Shown here in pieces: positions 1-9,413 of a stretch of DNA of 64,000 bases (position 1 is the stretch's first letter; each line of letters starts with the position of its first letter). The translations under genes were made by a program, and so were the position numbers. The DNA comes from Clostridia bacterium (GTDB lineage: Bacteria; Bacillota; Clostridia; Christensenellales; Borkfalkiaceae). The DNA lies in NCBI GenBank assembly GCA_017463325.1, contig JAFTPK010000006.1:61548-125547 (forward strand). Direction: 5' to 3'. The notes below the pieces were generated by a model. It was not told the origin of the DNA. It was given only the letters and a program-made list of their open reading frames with translations, and searched no databases.

Positions 1-1348
1 TCATAAAGAGCATGGAAATCGCGCCGAGAAGCAGTACCACGTACGTATCTACCGTCGCCCAAAGCGTCTTTTTATAACCGAGCGTTACGGAGGATTCCAC
101 CGTCTTACCGAGGTCGAATTCCGACTTGATTGCGTTATACGCACGGGCATTCATTACGCTAACGAGCGCAAGGCCAAGAATATATACGAGCGCCGTCGCC
201 GCGGAAATTTCAAAGTACGCGCCGCCCGCGATAAACGCAAAGCAGAGTACGGTAATCACGAAATAGGAAACGACCGCGTATGCGCACGTCACGCCATAGC
301 GTCCGTATTTCACGATAGGCAAAGCGATCGCAAGCAAGGTGACAATCCCCATTGCAACGAGGAAGAGCGTTTTCGCGCTGTCACCGTAAGGTGATTCTTT
401 AACGCGGATCTCGCTGGATACGTCACGGAAAGAAAGCTCCGTTTCTTCGCTTTCGAGCGCCGAGTTGAGAAGGATGACCATAGTTTCAAGCTGCACCTTG
501 TTTTCCTTTTCAAGGTACGCGCAGTTCACCGAGTTATCGGAAAGGACGTTGTCGCTGTAAATGGGAAGAACGTTCTCGCCGCCAACGCGCACGTACAGCG
601 TCGTAGCCGCATCAGCCGATTCCGCCGAAGAAAGTCCCTCTTTCTGTTCGCCGATCAAATCTTTCCCTGCCGCCGTCAATTTTACGGCAATGTAGGAATA
701 GTCGTACTGACTACCGATCGAGAAGCCTTTGATATACTCTTTCACGTTGACGTCTTCGTCCGAGAACGCGTCCAAAACCGTTTCGCCAAGCGCGAGGTCT
801 ACCTTACCGAGGTTGGCAAACGCCGAAATGGTGGTAGCCGCCGACGCGTCCGCGTACGGAAGCTCGATTTTGATCGCGTAATCGTCTACGACGGAAACGC
901 GGAAATCGGAAAATCCTTTCTTCGCATAGCGGTCAGAGATGGTCTTTTTCGCTGCCTCAATGGAAGCCTTGAAATCCTCGGAAACGTTTGCGGAGGTAAG
1001 CCCGTCCGCTTCGCCGTCGTCAAAAATTCCATAGCTTTCGTCTTTCGCAAGGTACAAGCCCTTATGCGCTACGTAAGAATCCTTGTATTCCTCCTGCTTG
1101 TCCGCAGAACCAAAGTTCTCGTAGTTGTCGTTAAATTCCGCTTCCGAAACGACGCCTTCCGGATAGTAATACGCATAGTAGCCGCCGTGGAAGTCCGAAC
1201 CGAGGTCGAGCATTTCGGTTGCAGGCTGCCAACCCTTTACGCCGTTCGACCAAGGAAAGGTGAACGCGGGGAAAGCGGTTATCACGCAGAGTGCGATCAG
1301 TACGATGGTAAGGAGCGTCATCAATACCACCGATTTTTTCTTGCCCAT
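1..1348 (-). CDS. secD: Protein-export membrane protein SecD (C-terminus cut by window edge)
   Basis: SecD with SecF uses the proton gradient to help pull preproteins through SecYEG on the outer membrane face. The frame stays open from the ATG at 1348 to position 1, giving about 449 residues; the C-terminus lies outside the window. An N-terminal membrane helix (VLMTLLTIVLIALCVITAF) is followed by a large extracytoplasmic domain with a DLGSDFHGG-like segment (family DLxGG), and membrane helices begin again near the left edge. An AGGAGG site precedes the start by about 7 bases. It lies downstream of scfB, matching the usual tgt-yajC-scf-secD-secF order; secF would be just outside. Identification rests on topology, the P1 motif and context. 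Confidence 0.9.
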   Translation of the reverse strand, partial: MGKKKSVVLMTLLTIVLIALCVITAFPAFTFPWSNGVKGWQPATEMLDLGSDFHGGYYAYYYPEGVVSEAEFNDNYENFGSADKQEEYKDSYVAHKGLYLAKDESYGIFDDGEADGLTSANVSEDFKASIEAAKKTISDRYAKKGFSDFRVSVVDDYAIKIELPYADASAATTISAFANLGKVDLALGETVLDAFSDEDVNVKEYIKGFSIGSQYDYSYIAVKLTAAGKDLIGEQKEGLSSAESADAATTLYVRVGGENVLPIYSDNVLSDNSVNCAYLEKENKVQLETMVILLNSALESEETELSFRDVSSEIRVKESPYGDSAKTLFLVAMGIVTLLAIALPIVKYGRYGVTCAYAVVSYFVITVLCFAFIAGGAYFEISAATALVYILGLALVSVMNARAYNAIKSEFDLGKTVESSVTLGYKKTLWATVDTYVVLLLGAISMLFM

Positions 1349-1405
1349 GCAATAAGCCTCCTGAATAGTTGCTTTTCGTGAATAAAACTCACAATATACT
1401 TTTTA

Positions 1406-1435
1406 ATTATACCCTATTTACCGCCTATCCGTCAA
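1406..1435 (-). promoter_or_regulatory. Promoter for secD
   Basis: On the minus strand TTGACG (1435-1430), an 18-base spacer and TATAAT (1411-1406) lie about 60 bases upstream of the secD start, so secD can be transcribed separately from scfAB. Confidence 0.7.
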
Positions 1436-1443
1436 GTTTTTAC

Positions 1444-1487
1444 GACGCGTTCAGCGTCATTTTTTCGGTTTTTTTATAAAAAAACCA
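1444..1487 (-). terminator. Hairpins between scfB and secD
   Basis: Two inverted repeats follow the scfB stop on the minus strand: an A/T-rich GGTTTTTTT/AAAAAAACC hairpin (1487-1468) and GACGC-TGAAC-GCGTC (1458-1444). Neither has a classic U-tract, so termination may be partial. Confidence 0.4.
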
Positions 1488-1518
1488 AATTTCTTTACGG
1501 TAGCGGACTTTTTTCGGG

Positions 1519-2844
1519 TTATTTTTCCGCCGCCTTTTTCTTTGCGAGAATGTGCATTGCGCACTCCACCCGCTTTTTCATCATATCGCAAGTGACCTCG
1601 TACGGATCGTTCACGTCGCCGTTGAAATGATAGTTGTTGGCGTTGCACCCGCCCGAGCAGATGAATTTCGCAAAACAGCCGTCGCATTTTTTACGGGTAA
1701 ACAGACAAGACGACGCGAATTTTTCCCGTATTTCAGGCTTCGTGATCCCCTCCCAGACGTTCCCCATGTAAAATTCCTTATCCGAGGCAAACTGGTGACA
1801 GGGATAAAGATCGCCGCTTGGAAGAACGGAGAAATATTCGTTGCCCGCGCCGCACGCCGAAACGCGCTTGGAAAGACAAGGTCCGCCTTCGAGGTCGATA
1901 TTGAAATGGAAGAAATTAAAACCCTCTCCCTTTTCGTACTTTTCCAAATACCTCTCGCAAAGCTCCTCGTACTCCCTTTCAATCGCGGGAATATGCTCCT
2001 GTTTGATTTGCAGATCGTCTATATCGGTAACGACAGGCTCCATGGAAATACTGTCAAAGCCCTGCTCTGCAAGGAAAAGAACGTCCTTAGAAAAATCCAA
2101 ATTTTTCGAGGTAAACGTGCCGCGTACGTAGTAGCTTTTCTCCCCGCGAGAACGAACGAAATTTTTGATTTTATCAATAATCAACGCGTACGTGCCCTTG
2201 CCGTTGGGGGTTTTTCTAATCGCGTCGTGCACCTCGGGACGGCCGTCAAGCGAAAGCACGACGTTCTCCATCTCCGTATTGAAAAATTCAATAATCTCGT
2301 CGTTTAAAAGCAAGGCGTTCGTCGTCGTGGTAAACAGGAATTTCTTTCCCGCTTTCGCCCCCTCCTCTTTCGCATACGCCACCGTTTCTTTCAGCACGTC
2401 GAAATTCATGAGCGGCTCGCCACCGAAAAAGTCCATTTCCAACACCTTGCGTTTACCGCTGTTTTGTATGAGGAAATCGACCGCCGCTTTCGCCGTCGTC
2501 AAGGACATGGCCTCGCGTTTCGCGTGGTACGCCCCCTCGTCGGCAAAGCAGTACCGACAACGGAAATTGCAGTCGTGGCAAATGTGGATACAGAGCGCCT
2601 TTACCTCGCTGCTTTTACGGGGATAAACGCTCACCTCTTCCTTGTACAAAAGGCCTTGCTTTTTAAGCCCCTCCACGTCCGAAAGGATCTCTTTTATTTG
2701 CGCGTCGGTGAGGTAAGTAACGTCTACCTTTTGCCCCTCCTGCGCCTTTAAATAGTCGGCGGTAGCCCCGTCACATTCGTGCAAGGAGCCGCTCCCGACG
2801 TCGTAAATATAATGTTTGTCGCGATAGTTAAAAATGTGTATCAT
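1519..2844 (-). CDS. scfB: SCIFF-peptide radical SAM maturase (thioether synthase)
   Basis: Radical SAM enzyme that installs Cys-to-alpha-carbon thioether bridges in the SCIFF precursor (CteB/ScfB family of sactipeptide/ranthipeptide maturases). At 441 residues it has the expected size. The [4Fe-4S]-SAM motif C92-x3-C96-x2-C99 follows an N-terminal precursor-recognition region (residues 1-80). A SPASM region with many cysteines (CGAGNEYFSVLPSGDLYPC, then CDGCFAKFICSGGC) covers the last third and would bind auxiliary clusters. It lies directly downstream of the precursor gene, separated by a strong hairpin. The ribosome binding site is poor compared with its neighbours, consistent with less enzyme than peptide. 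Confidence 0.95.
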   Translation of the reverse strand: MIHIFNYRDKHYIYDVGSGSLHECDGATADYLKAQEGQKVDVTYLTDAQIKEILSDVEGLKKQGLLYKEEVSVYPRKSSEVKALCIHICHDCNFRCRYCFADEGAYHAKREAMSLTTAKAAVDFLIQNSGKRKVLEMDFFGGEPLMNFDVLKETVAYAKEEGAKAGKKFLFTTTTNALLLNDEIIEFFNTEMENVVLSLDGRPEVHDAIRKTPNGKGTYALIIDKIKNFVRSRGEKSYYVRGTFTSKNLDFSKDVLFLAEQGFDSISMEPVVTDIDDLQIKQEHIPAIEREYEELCERYLEKYEKGEGFNFFHFNIDLEGGPCLSKRVSACGAGNEYFSVLPSGDLYPCHQFASDKEFYMGNVWEGITKPEIREKFASSCLFTRKKCDGCFAKFICSGGCNANNYHFNGDVNDPYEVTCDMMKKRVECAMHILAKKKAAEK

Positions 2845-2888
2845 AAAAAACTCGTAAAAAAGAAAATTGCCGTAGGAAAATTACGGCA

Positions 2889-2916
2889 AAAAGGGCGCGT
2901 ACGACTACGCGCCTTT
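2889..2916 (-). terminator. Hairpin terminator/attenuator between scfA and scfB
   Basis: Minus-strand stem GGCGCGTA-GTCG-TACGCGCC followed by CTTTTT sits between the peptide stop and the maturase start. It is well placed to give abundant short scfA transcript and limited read-through into scfB. Confidence 0.75.
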
Positions 2917-2936
2917 CGTGCTACCGAAAAAATACC

Positions 2937-3089
2937 TTATTTGCGCTCGATTTTGCTTTCGCGGGTAACTCTTTCGCAGGACTGGTTGCCCACCGTGCAG
3001 CTCGTCTTACAAGCGGACTGACAGGTGCTTCTGCACTCGCCGCAACCGGTAATTTTCTTTTCCTGGGGTTTTGCAATCGTCTTAATCAT
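2937..3089 (-). CDS. scfA: SCIFF ribosomal natural product precursor (six cysteines)
   Basis: A 50-residue peptide, the 'six cysteines in forty-five residues' RiPP precursor that is nearly universal in Clostridia. Its six cysteines are C16, C19, C23, C27, C31 and C38, in the conserved context CGEC..TCQSACKTSCTVGNQSC. The leader starts MIKTIAKPQEKK and the tail is charged. A GGAG-type site precedes the ATG, and a near-consensus promoter lies about 40 bases upstream. The adjacent maturase (1519-2844) confirms the assignment. The biological role of mature SCIFF is not firmly established; a quorum-sensing-like role has been proposed for some ranthipeptides. Confidence 0.95.
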   Translation of the reverse strand: MIKTIAKPQEKKITGCGECRSTCQSACKTSCTVGNQSCERVTRESKIERK

Positions 3090-3127
3090 GACCGTAAATC
3101 TCCTTTCCTTACTGATTTGGTACTATT

Positions 3128-3156
3128 ATTATAATACACTTTTTATGAAATTGCAA
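3128..3156 (-). promoter_or_regulatory. Strong promoter for scfA
   Basis: Minus-strand TTGCAA (3156-3151), 17-base spacer, TATAAT (3133-3128). The leader is short before the AGGAG site of scfA. Confidence 0.8.
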
Positions 3157-3207
3157 GCACTTTACGGCAATTTCCCCGTTTTTCTTCCCGTTATGGAATA
3201 AATTTTT

Positions 3208-3579
3208 TCACCCCTTTTTCAAATTGACCGCCGCGATCCCGCCGAGTGCCCCAACGAATAGCCCGAAAAGAAGATCGAGGGCGATCAGCCACGACAGGGA
3301 AAAATCGCCGCCGAATGCGGAAAAGGTAAGAAAGGAAAGCGCCGTAAAAAGCAGCCCCGCCGTCAAGCCCTTCCACCAGCCTCCCTCCTTGGACAGGCAT
3401 AAAAAGCAGCCGAGCGCAAGCGAAATCGCTTTCAGCGTTTGTGCAATAACGCGAATTACCGTCGGCGACAGAGGGAAAAAGTAACAAATCACCGCAAACA
3501 CGAGAGAAAACGCAAGCCCGAGCAGGGTGGCAAACAGCGCGGCTTTGAGCGGCTGTAACACGGAAAATTGATTTTGCAT
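3208..3579 (-). CDS. TIGR04086-type small membrane protein
   Basis: A 123-residue protein with four predicted membrane helices (AALFATLLGLAFSLVFAVIC, a VIRVIAQTLKAISLALGCF stretch, GLTAGLLFTALSFLTF and IALDLLFGLFVGALGG). This family of unknown function sits between yajC and scfA in many Clostridia, and the context fits here. I chose the ATG at 3579 because GGAGG lies 9 bases upstream; the ATG at 3597 would place that site inside the gene. It could affect SCIFF export or Sec function, but nothing in the sequence shows it. Confidence 0.8.
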   Translation of the reverse strand: MQNQFSVLQPLKAALFATLLGLAFSLVFAVICYFFPLSPTVIRVIAQTLKAISLALGCFLCLSKEGGWWKGLTAGLLFTALSFLTFSAFGGDFSLSWLIALDLLFGLFVGALGGIAAVNLKKG

Positions 3580-3642
3580 AAAAAAATACCTCCGCAAGTA
3601 TTGTATGCGGAGGGATTGGTCTTTTAGAATTTGTTTTAAGGG

Positions 3643-4053
3643 TTAGTCTTGCTTTTCTTCCGACTCAGCTTTCGTTTCTTCGGCAGGCGTTTCTTTTTCT
3701 TCCGTCTTTACCGCCTCGACTTCCTTTTTCGCGTCCGTCTGATAAATGGCCTGTTTGTCAAATTTCAAGTAGCACTTGCCCGACGCTTCGCTGCCCGTTT
3801 CAAGCACAAAGGTGTTGTCCTCGGGGCAAATTTCCACCACGATCCCGCAAATGCCGCCGATCGTCTTTACCTTACAGCCCGGTTTAAGCGCTTCTAAGGT
3901 TTCTTCCATTTCCTTTTGACGCTTTTTCTGCGAACGGCTGTTCAAGATAAAGATCACGATAAACGCCACGGCAACGACGCCGATAATGATCCAAGAACTC
4001 CAAGGGTTTTGGTTAGTACCTGCACCCGATTCCGTCAATAAATTCCAAAACAT
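3643..4053 (-). CDS. yajC: Preprotein translocase accessory subunit YajC
   Basis: YajC is a small single-span partner of SecDF. This copy has 136 residues: a short outside segment, one membrane helix (WIIIGVVAVAFIVIFIL, residues about 22-40), then the conserved cytoplasmic region with SQKKRQKEMEETLEALKPG and VKTIGGICGIVVEI. The C-terminal 35 residues are Glu/Lys-rich and probably unstructured, longer than in many YajC proteins. It lies downstream of tgt and has its own promoter. Confidence 0.93.
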   Translation of the reverse strand: MFWNLLTESGAGTNQNPWSSWIIIGVVAVAFIVIFILNSRSQKKRQKEMEETLEALKPGCKVKTIGGICGIVVEICPEDNTFVLETGSEASGKCYLKFDKQAIYQTDAKKEVEAVKTEEKETPAEETKAESEEKQD

Positions 4054-4074
4054 AGTATTTTCTCCTTTTCGTAA

Positions 4075-4102
4075 TCTAATATTACCTTTCTAATATTACC
4101 TT
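4075..4102 (-). repeat. Two back-to-back 14-bp repeats in the yajC 5' region
   Basis: Minus-strand AAGGTAATATTAGA occurs twice without a gap (4102-4089 and 4088-4075). The first copy contains the likely -10 box of yajC, so the second duplicates a -10-like TAATAT 14 bases downstream. Confidence 0.8.
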
Positions 4103-4121
4103 TTTTTTCTTGTTTTGGCAA
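4093..4121 (-). promoter_or_regulatory. Promoter for yajC
   Basis: Minus-strand TTGCCA (4121-4116), 17-base spacer, TAATAT (4098-4093), upstream of an AAGGAG site and the yajC ATG. Confidence 0.65.
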
Positions 4122-4199
4122 GCGTTTCACCCGTCAAAACGAAAAATTTTTCTTTTTTCACCCGCTTTTCATTTACGAATTCACTCGAAAAAGCGCGAA

Positions 4200-5393
<1,194 letters not shown>

Positions 5394-5407
5394 TCACCGA
5401 CTAAAAA

Positions 5408-5438
5408 ATTTTCCTCCAACAGGAAGTCGGAGGAAAAA
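5408..5438 (-). terminator. Terminator of the ABC exporter operon
   Basis: Minus-strand stem TTTTCCTCCGAC/GTTGGAGGAAAA with a 5-base loop, then a run of T. It sits directly after the stop of the second exporter gene. Confidence 0.8.
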
Positions 5439-5441
5439 AGG

Positions 5442-7439
5442 TTATTCAAGCTCGAACGCGCCCGTATACAATTGATAATAGGTGCCCTTTTGTTCAAGGA
5501 GCTGTTCGTGCGTGCCACGCTCGATAATATGCCCGTGATCGAGCACCATGATCGCGTCCGAATTGCGGACGGTGGACAAACGGTGAGCAATCACGAATAC
5601 CGTTCTGCCGTGCATGAGCTTATCCATACCGTCGGTAACGAGTGCCTCCGTGCGAGTGTCGATCGACGAGGTCGCCTCGTCGAGGATCATGACGGGAGGA
5701 TCGGCCACCGCTGCACGCGCAATCGCAAGAAGCTGCCGCTGCCCCTGCGAAAGGTTTGAACCGTTATTCTTCAACTGCGTATCGTACCCGTCGGGCAAAC
5801 GGCTGATAAAATCGTGCGCGTTGGCAAGCTTCGCCGCCTCAATACATTCTTCGTTCGTCGCGTCCAGTCTGCCGTAACGGATATTATCCATCACCGTCCC
5901 CGTAAACAAATTCGTTTCCTGCAACACGATCCCAAGCGAACGGCGCAGGTCGCTCTTTCTAATTTTATTGATATTAATCCCGTCGTAACGAATTTTTCCG
6001 TCGGCAATATCGTAGAAACGGTTGATCAAATTCGTAATGGTCGTTTTGCCCGCGCCCGTCGCGCCGACGAACGCAATCTTCTGCCCGGGGCGCGCATACA
6101 AGCTTACGTCGGTAAGCACCTGCTTGCCCTCTACGTAGCAGAAATCCACCATATCCATAACGATATCCCCTTTCAGCTCGGTATACGTCGTCGTACCGTC
6201 CGCCTTGTGGAAATGTTTCCAAGCCCAAAGCCCTGTGCGCTCCTCGGCCTCAACCAGCTCGCCTCCGTCCCCTCTTTTCGCGTTGACAAGCGTCACGTAC
6301 CCCTCGTCAAATTCAGGCTGTTCGTCCATAAGCGTAAACATACGCGACGCACCCGCAAGCCCCATGGCAATCATGGAAACCTGCTGCGAAAGCTGATTGA
6401 CCGTCTGCGTAAAGTTCCTCGAAATGCCGAGAAAGGCGATAATAATGCCGATCCCGATCACCTCCGTTTCGCCGCGGAAGAGCATACCGAGGTTGGAAAA
6501 ACCGTAATTCGGCACGGACAACGCAAACAAGCTCCCGCCGACGATGGCAATGAGCACGTAGGCGAAATTCCCGATATTCCCAAGGATCGGTCCCAAAATA
6601 TTTCCGAACCCGTGCGCGCGAGTACTGTCCTTTAACAGCTGCTCGTTCAGCACGTCGAAATCCTTTTTCGCCTGTTCCTCGTGGGTAAAGACCTTGACGA
6701 CCTTTTGCCCTTTCATCATCTCTTCGACGAACCCTTCTTCTTTCGCAAGCGAGTGCTGCTGCGCAACCATATATTTTGCGCTGTTGCCGCCGATCTTTTT
6801 GACCACAAAGGTCATGGCGAACGTCGCCACCGCCACGACGATCGAAAGCCAAAAGCTATACGTGAGCATAATCCCGATGGATACGAGCAAGGTAAGCGAG
6901 CTACTGAAAAGGGTGGGCAAGCTCTGCCCAATCAGTTGCCGCGCCGCGTCCGTATCGTTGGTATAGGTACTCATGATGTCGCCGTGCGCGTGCGTATCAA
7001 AATATTTAATAGGCAGGGTCTGCATTTTCGCGAACATATCCTCACGGAAATGATAGAGCATTCCTTGCGTCACCGTCGCCATAATCCGCGTATACGCGAA
7101 CGTGGAAATAATCACGAGGGCGTACACCGTCACCATCATAACGATCAAGCCCGTCAATACTCCGTACAGCTCGCTCGTCATGCCGCCTGCCGCAAGTGCG
7201 GGCGTGATCACGCTGTCCACGAGCTGTTGCATATACACCGAGGACACTAGCCCGCCCACCGAGCTGAATAAAATACAGAAGAACACGACGATCATCTGCC
7301 ATTTATAATATTTGACCACCGTTTTCAAAAGCCGTGAAAGAGTGCCTTTCTTGATCGCGCCCTTGGGCACGGGCATACCCCGTCCGCGCATAGGTCCTTT
7401 GGGCATTGCGGGGGTTCTCGTCTGTTGCTGCGCCGCCAT
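5442..7439 (-). CDS. Heterodimeric ABC exporter subunit, catalytic-site half
   Basis: A 665-residue ABC half-transporter: six-helix membrane domain first, then a nucleotide-binding domain. Walker A is GATGAGKTT, the signature LSQGQRQ, and Walker B VMILDEATSSID with the catalytic Glu present. The N-terminus is Pro/Gly/Met-rich and cytoplasmic. About 60 residues of extra sequence (around 390-450) lie between the membrane and ATPase domains. Its start overlaps the stop of the upstream partner (TGATG), so the two are translationally coupled. The pair resembles LmrCD/TM287-288 multidrug or lipid exporters; the substrate cannot be told from sequence. Confidence 0.88.
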   Translation of the reverse strand: MAAQQQTRTPAMPKGPMRGRGMPVPKGAIKKGTLSRLLKTVVKYYKWQMIVVFFCILFSSVGGLVSSVYMQQLVDSVITPALAAGGMTSELYGVLTGLIVMMVTVYALVIISTFAYTRIMATVTQGMLYHFREDMFAKMQTLPIKYFDTHAHGDIMSTYTNDTDAARQLIGQSLPTLFSSSLTLLVSIGIMLTYSFWLSIVVAVATFAMTFVVKKIGGNSAKYMVAQQHSLAKEEGFVEEMMKGQKVVKVFTHEEQAKKDFDVLNEQLLKDSTRAHGFGNILGPILGNIGNFAYVLIAIVGGSLFALSVPNYGFSNLGMLFRGETEVIGIGIIIAFLGISRNFTQTVNQLSQQVSMIAMGLAGASRMFTLMDEQPEFDEGYVTLVNAKRGDGGELVEAEERTGLWAWKHFHKADGTTTYTELKGDIVMDMVDFCYVEGKQVLTDVSLYARPGQKIAFVGATGAGKTTITNLINRFYDIADGKIRYDGININKIRKSDLRRSLGIVLQETNLFTGTVMDNIRYGRLDATNEECIEAAKLANAHDFISRLPDGYDTQLKNNGSNLSQGQRQLLAIARAAVADPPVMILDEATSSIDTRTEALVTDGMDKLMHGRTVFVIAHRLSTVRNSDAIMVLDHGHIIERGTHEQLLEQKGTYYQLYTGAFELE

Positions 7440-9220
7440 CAGTTTGCACCTCCTTCTTCCATTTGCTTGCCTTTCGTTTGCGCCTCGTAAATCTCGCGGT
7501 ACACCTCGCTCGATCCCATTAGCTCGGCGTGGTTGCCCATAGCAATAATTTTCCCGCCGTCCAGCAGGAGAATTTTATCCGCGTGCTCTACGGACGAAAC
7601 GCGCTGAGCGATAATAATTTTAGTCGTATCAGGGATTTCCTCGGCAAACGCGTGACGAATGAGGGCGTCCGTTTTGGTATCGACGGCGCTCGTCGAATCG
7701 TCGAGAATGAGCACCTTGGGTTTGCGCAAAATTGCGCGGGCAATACAAAGTCTTTGCTTTTGACCGCCTGAAACGTTGCTACCGCCCTGTTCGATATAGG
7801 TGTCGTACCCGTCGGGGAAGCCCTCGATAAATTCATGCGCCTGTGCGAGCTTACAAACTCTTATAAGCTCCTCGTCGCTCGCCTCGGGATTGCCCCAACG
7901 CAAATTTTCCTTAATCGTACCCGAGAAAAGCACGTTCTTTTGAAGCACGACAGCCACTTCCTTTCTCAAAACGTCCAAATCGTATTCCTTGACGTTGACG
8001 CCGCCGACGAATACCTCCCCCTCCGTCGCGTCGTATAAGCGGGGCAGGAGTTGAATGAGCGTCGTTTTAGAGGAACCCGTGCCGCCCAAAATCCCCACCG
8101 TTTCCCCCGAGCCGATGGCAAGATCAATGTCGGACAAGGCGTACTTGCCCGCCTTAGCGGAATATTTAAAGCTGACGTTTTCAAAACGAATCGAACCGTC
8201 CTTAACCTCTTTCACGCCGTTTTCGGGACTGACGATATCCGACTTTTCGTTGAGAACCTCCGCAATACGGCGAGCCGATTCAAGCGACATGGTCAGCATC
8301 ACGAAAATCATGGAGAACATCATCAAACAGGACAGCATTTGAATTCCGTAAGAAATGAGCGCGGAAAGCTGTGCTTTATCAAACCCCGCGTACGCCGCCC
8401 AGTAGGTATTGTCCACGATGGCAAACGCCGCGAACGCGGAAATCAGAATGGAGGCGAAGTTGATAAAGAAAGTCATCAAAGGGGAGTTGAAGGCGAGAAT
8501 TTTTTCCGCTCTCGTAAAGTCGTCGCGTACCTCCCCCGCCGCTTTTTGGAATTTCTGCGTTTCATAGTCCTCTCGCACAAACGCCTTGACCACGCGGATC
8601 CCGCCCACGTTTTCCTGTACGGAATTGTTGAGCGCGTCGTACTTTTTGAAGATACGACGGAAGAACGGCATTACCACCCGCATAATCGCAATCAGCACCG
8701 CCGCAAGGAAGGGTACGATCACCACGAAGATCCACGCAAGCTTGGGGTTGATAGAAAAGCTCATGATAATGGCAAAGGTAAACTGTAACGGCACCCTTAC
8801 CACGATCCGAAGACACATCTGGAAAGAGTTTCTTACGTTGGTGACGTCCGTCGTCAAACGGGTCACGAGCGAGGAGGTAGAGAATTTATCCACGTTGGAG
8901 AAGGAGAAATTCTGCACCTTATAGAAAAGATCGCGACGAAGATTAGAGGCAAAGCCGCAGCTAGCCCGCGCCGCCGTTCTTCCCGCCATTACGCCGCTGA
9001 ACAACGAAAGCGCGGCAAATGCCAACAGGCACGCGCCGTATTTCAAGATCTGCTGCATTGCGAAAGCCGCCTCGATCCCCTCTACGTCGATTGCCGAAAT
9101 CAGCTTGGACATAAAAAAGGGAATAAGACATTCGCAAAACGCTTCTAGCGTCATCAGTAGCGGCGTGATGATCGCCGGCTTTTTATATTCTCTGACGCTT
9201 TTCAACAAAGTTTTTATCAT
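7439..9220 (-). CDS. Heterodimeric ABC exporter subunit, degenerate-site half
   Basis: A 593-residue ABC half-transporter with a six-helix domain and a C-terminal ATPase domain. Walker A is GGTGSSKTT. The signature is VSGGQKQ. Walker B reads VLILDDSTSAVD, with Asp replacing the catalytic Glu. In heterodimeric exporters of the LmrCD/TM287-288 type one of the two ATP sites carries exactly this change, so the subunit should pair with the product of 5442-7439. It is the first gene of the operon, behind a strong palindromic promoter. No regulator gene lies next to it, though MarR-type regulators often do in relatives. Confidence 0.88.
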   Translation of the reverse strand: MIKTLLKSVREYKKPAIITPLLMTLEAFCECLIPFFMSKLISAIDVEGIEAAFAMQQILKYGACLLAFAALSLFSGVMAGRTAARASCGFASNLRRDLFYKVQNFSFSNVDKFSTSSLVTRLTTDVTNVRNSFQMCLRIVVRVPLQFTFAIIMSFSINPKLAWIFVVIVPFLAAVLIAIMRVVMPFFRRIFKKYDALNNSVQENVGGIRVVKAFVREDYETQKFQKAAGEVRDDFTRAEKILAFNSPLMTFFINFASILISAFAAFAIVDNTYWAAYAGFDKAQLSALISYGIQMLSCLMMFSMIFVMLTMSLESARRIAEVLNEKSDIVSPENGVKEVKDGSIRFENVSFKYSAKAGKYALSDIDLAIGSGETVGILGGTGSSKTTLIQLLPRLYDATEGEVFVGGVNVKEYDLDVLRKEVAVVLQKNVLFSGTIKENLRWGNPEASDEELIRVCKLAQAHEFIEGFPDGYDTYIEQGGSNVSGGQKQRLCIARAILRKPKVLILDDSTSAVDTKTDALIRHAFAEEIPDTTKIIIAQRVSSVEHADKILLLDGGKIIAMGNHAELMGSSEVYREIYEAQTKGKQMEEGGAN

Positions 9221-9286
9221 AGACCGTCTTTTCTCCTCGTTTCAAACTCTTTTTACAATTTCTTTTTCCTATGGAAAAAGAGTTTC

Positions 9287-9337
9287 ACTTGACATACTTC
9301 TCATTTATTATATTTTGTACATTGTTTAATGTCAAGT
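9287..9337 (-). promoter_or_regulatory. Promoter and nested palindromic operator of the ABC exporter
   Basis: Minus strand: TTGACA (9335-9330), 17-base spacer, TATAAT (9312-9307). Two inverted repeats overlap it: ACTTGACAT...ATGTCAAGT (9337-9329 with 9295-9287) enclosing the whole promoter, and ACATT-N4-AATGT (9332-9319) within the spacer beside the -35 box. This looks like a repressor target. Confidence 0.75.
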
Positions 9338-9413
9338 ATTTAAAAGGAAAGAATTTTTCTTTTCACAAAATTTTTACGAAAAAATCCGACGCAAAGCTCG
9401 CGTCGGAAATTTT

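Noticed and set aside
1552..2307. Plus-strand open frame opposite scfB
   Set aside because: Antisense shadow of the radical SAM gene; no ribosome binding site and no recognisable domain.
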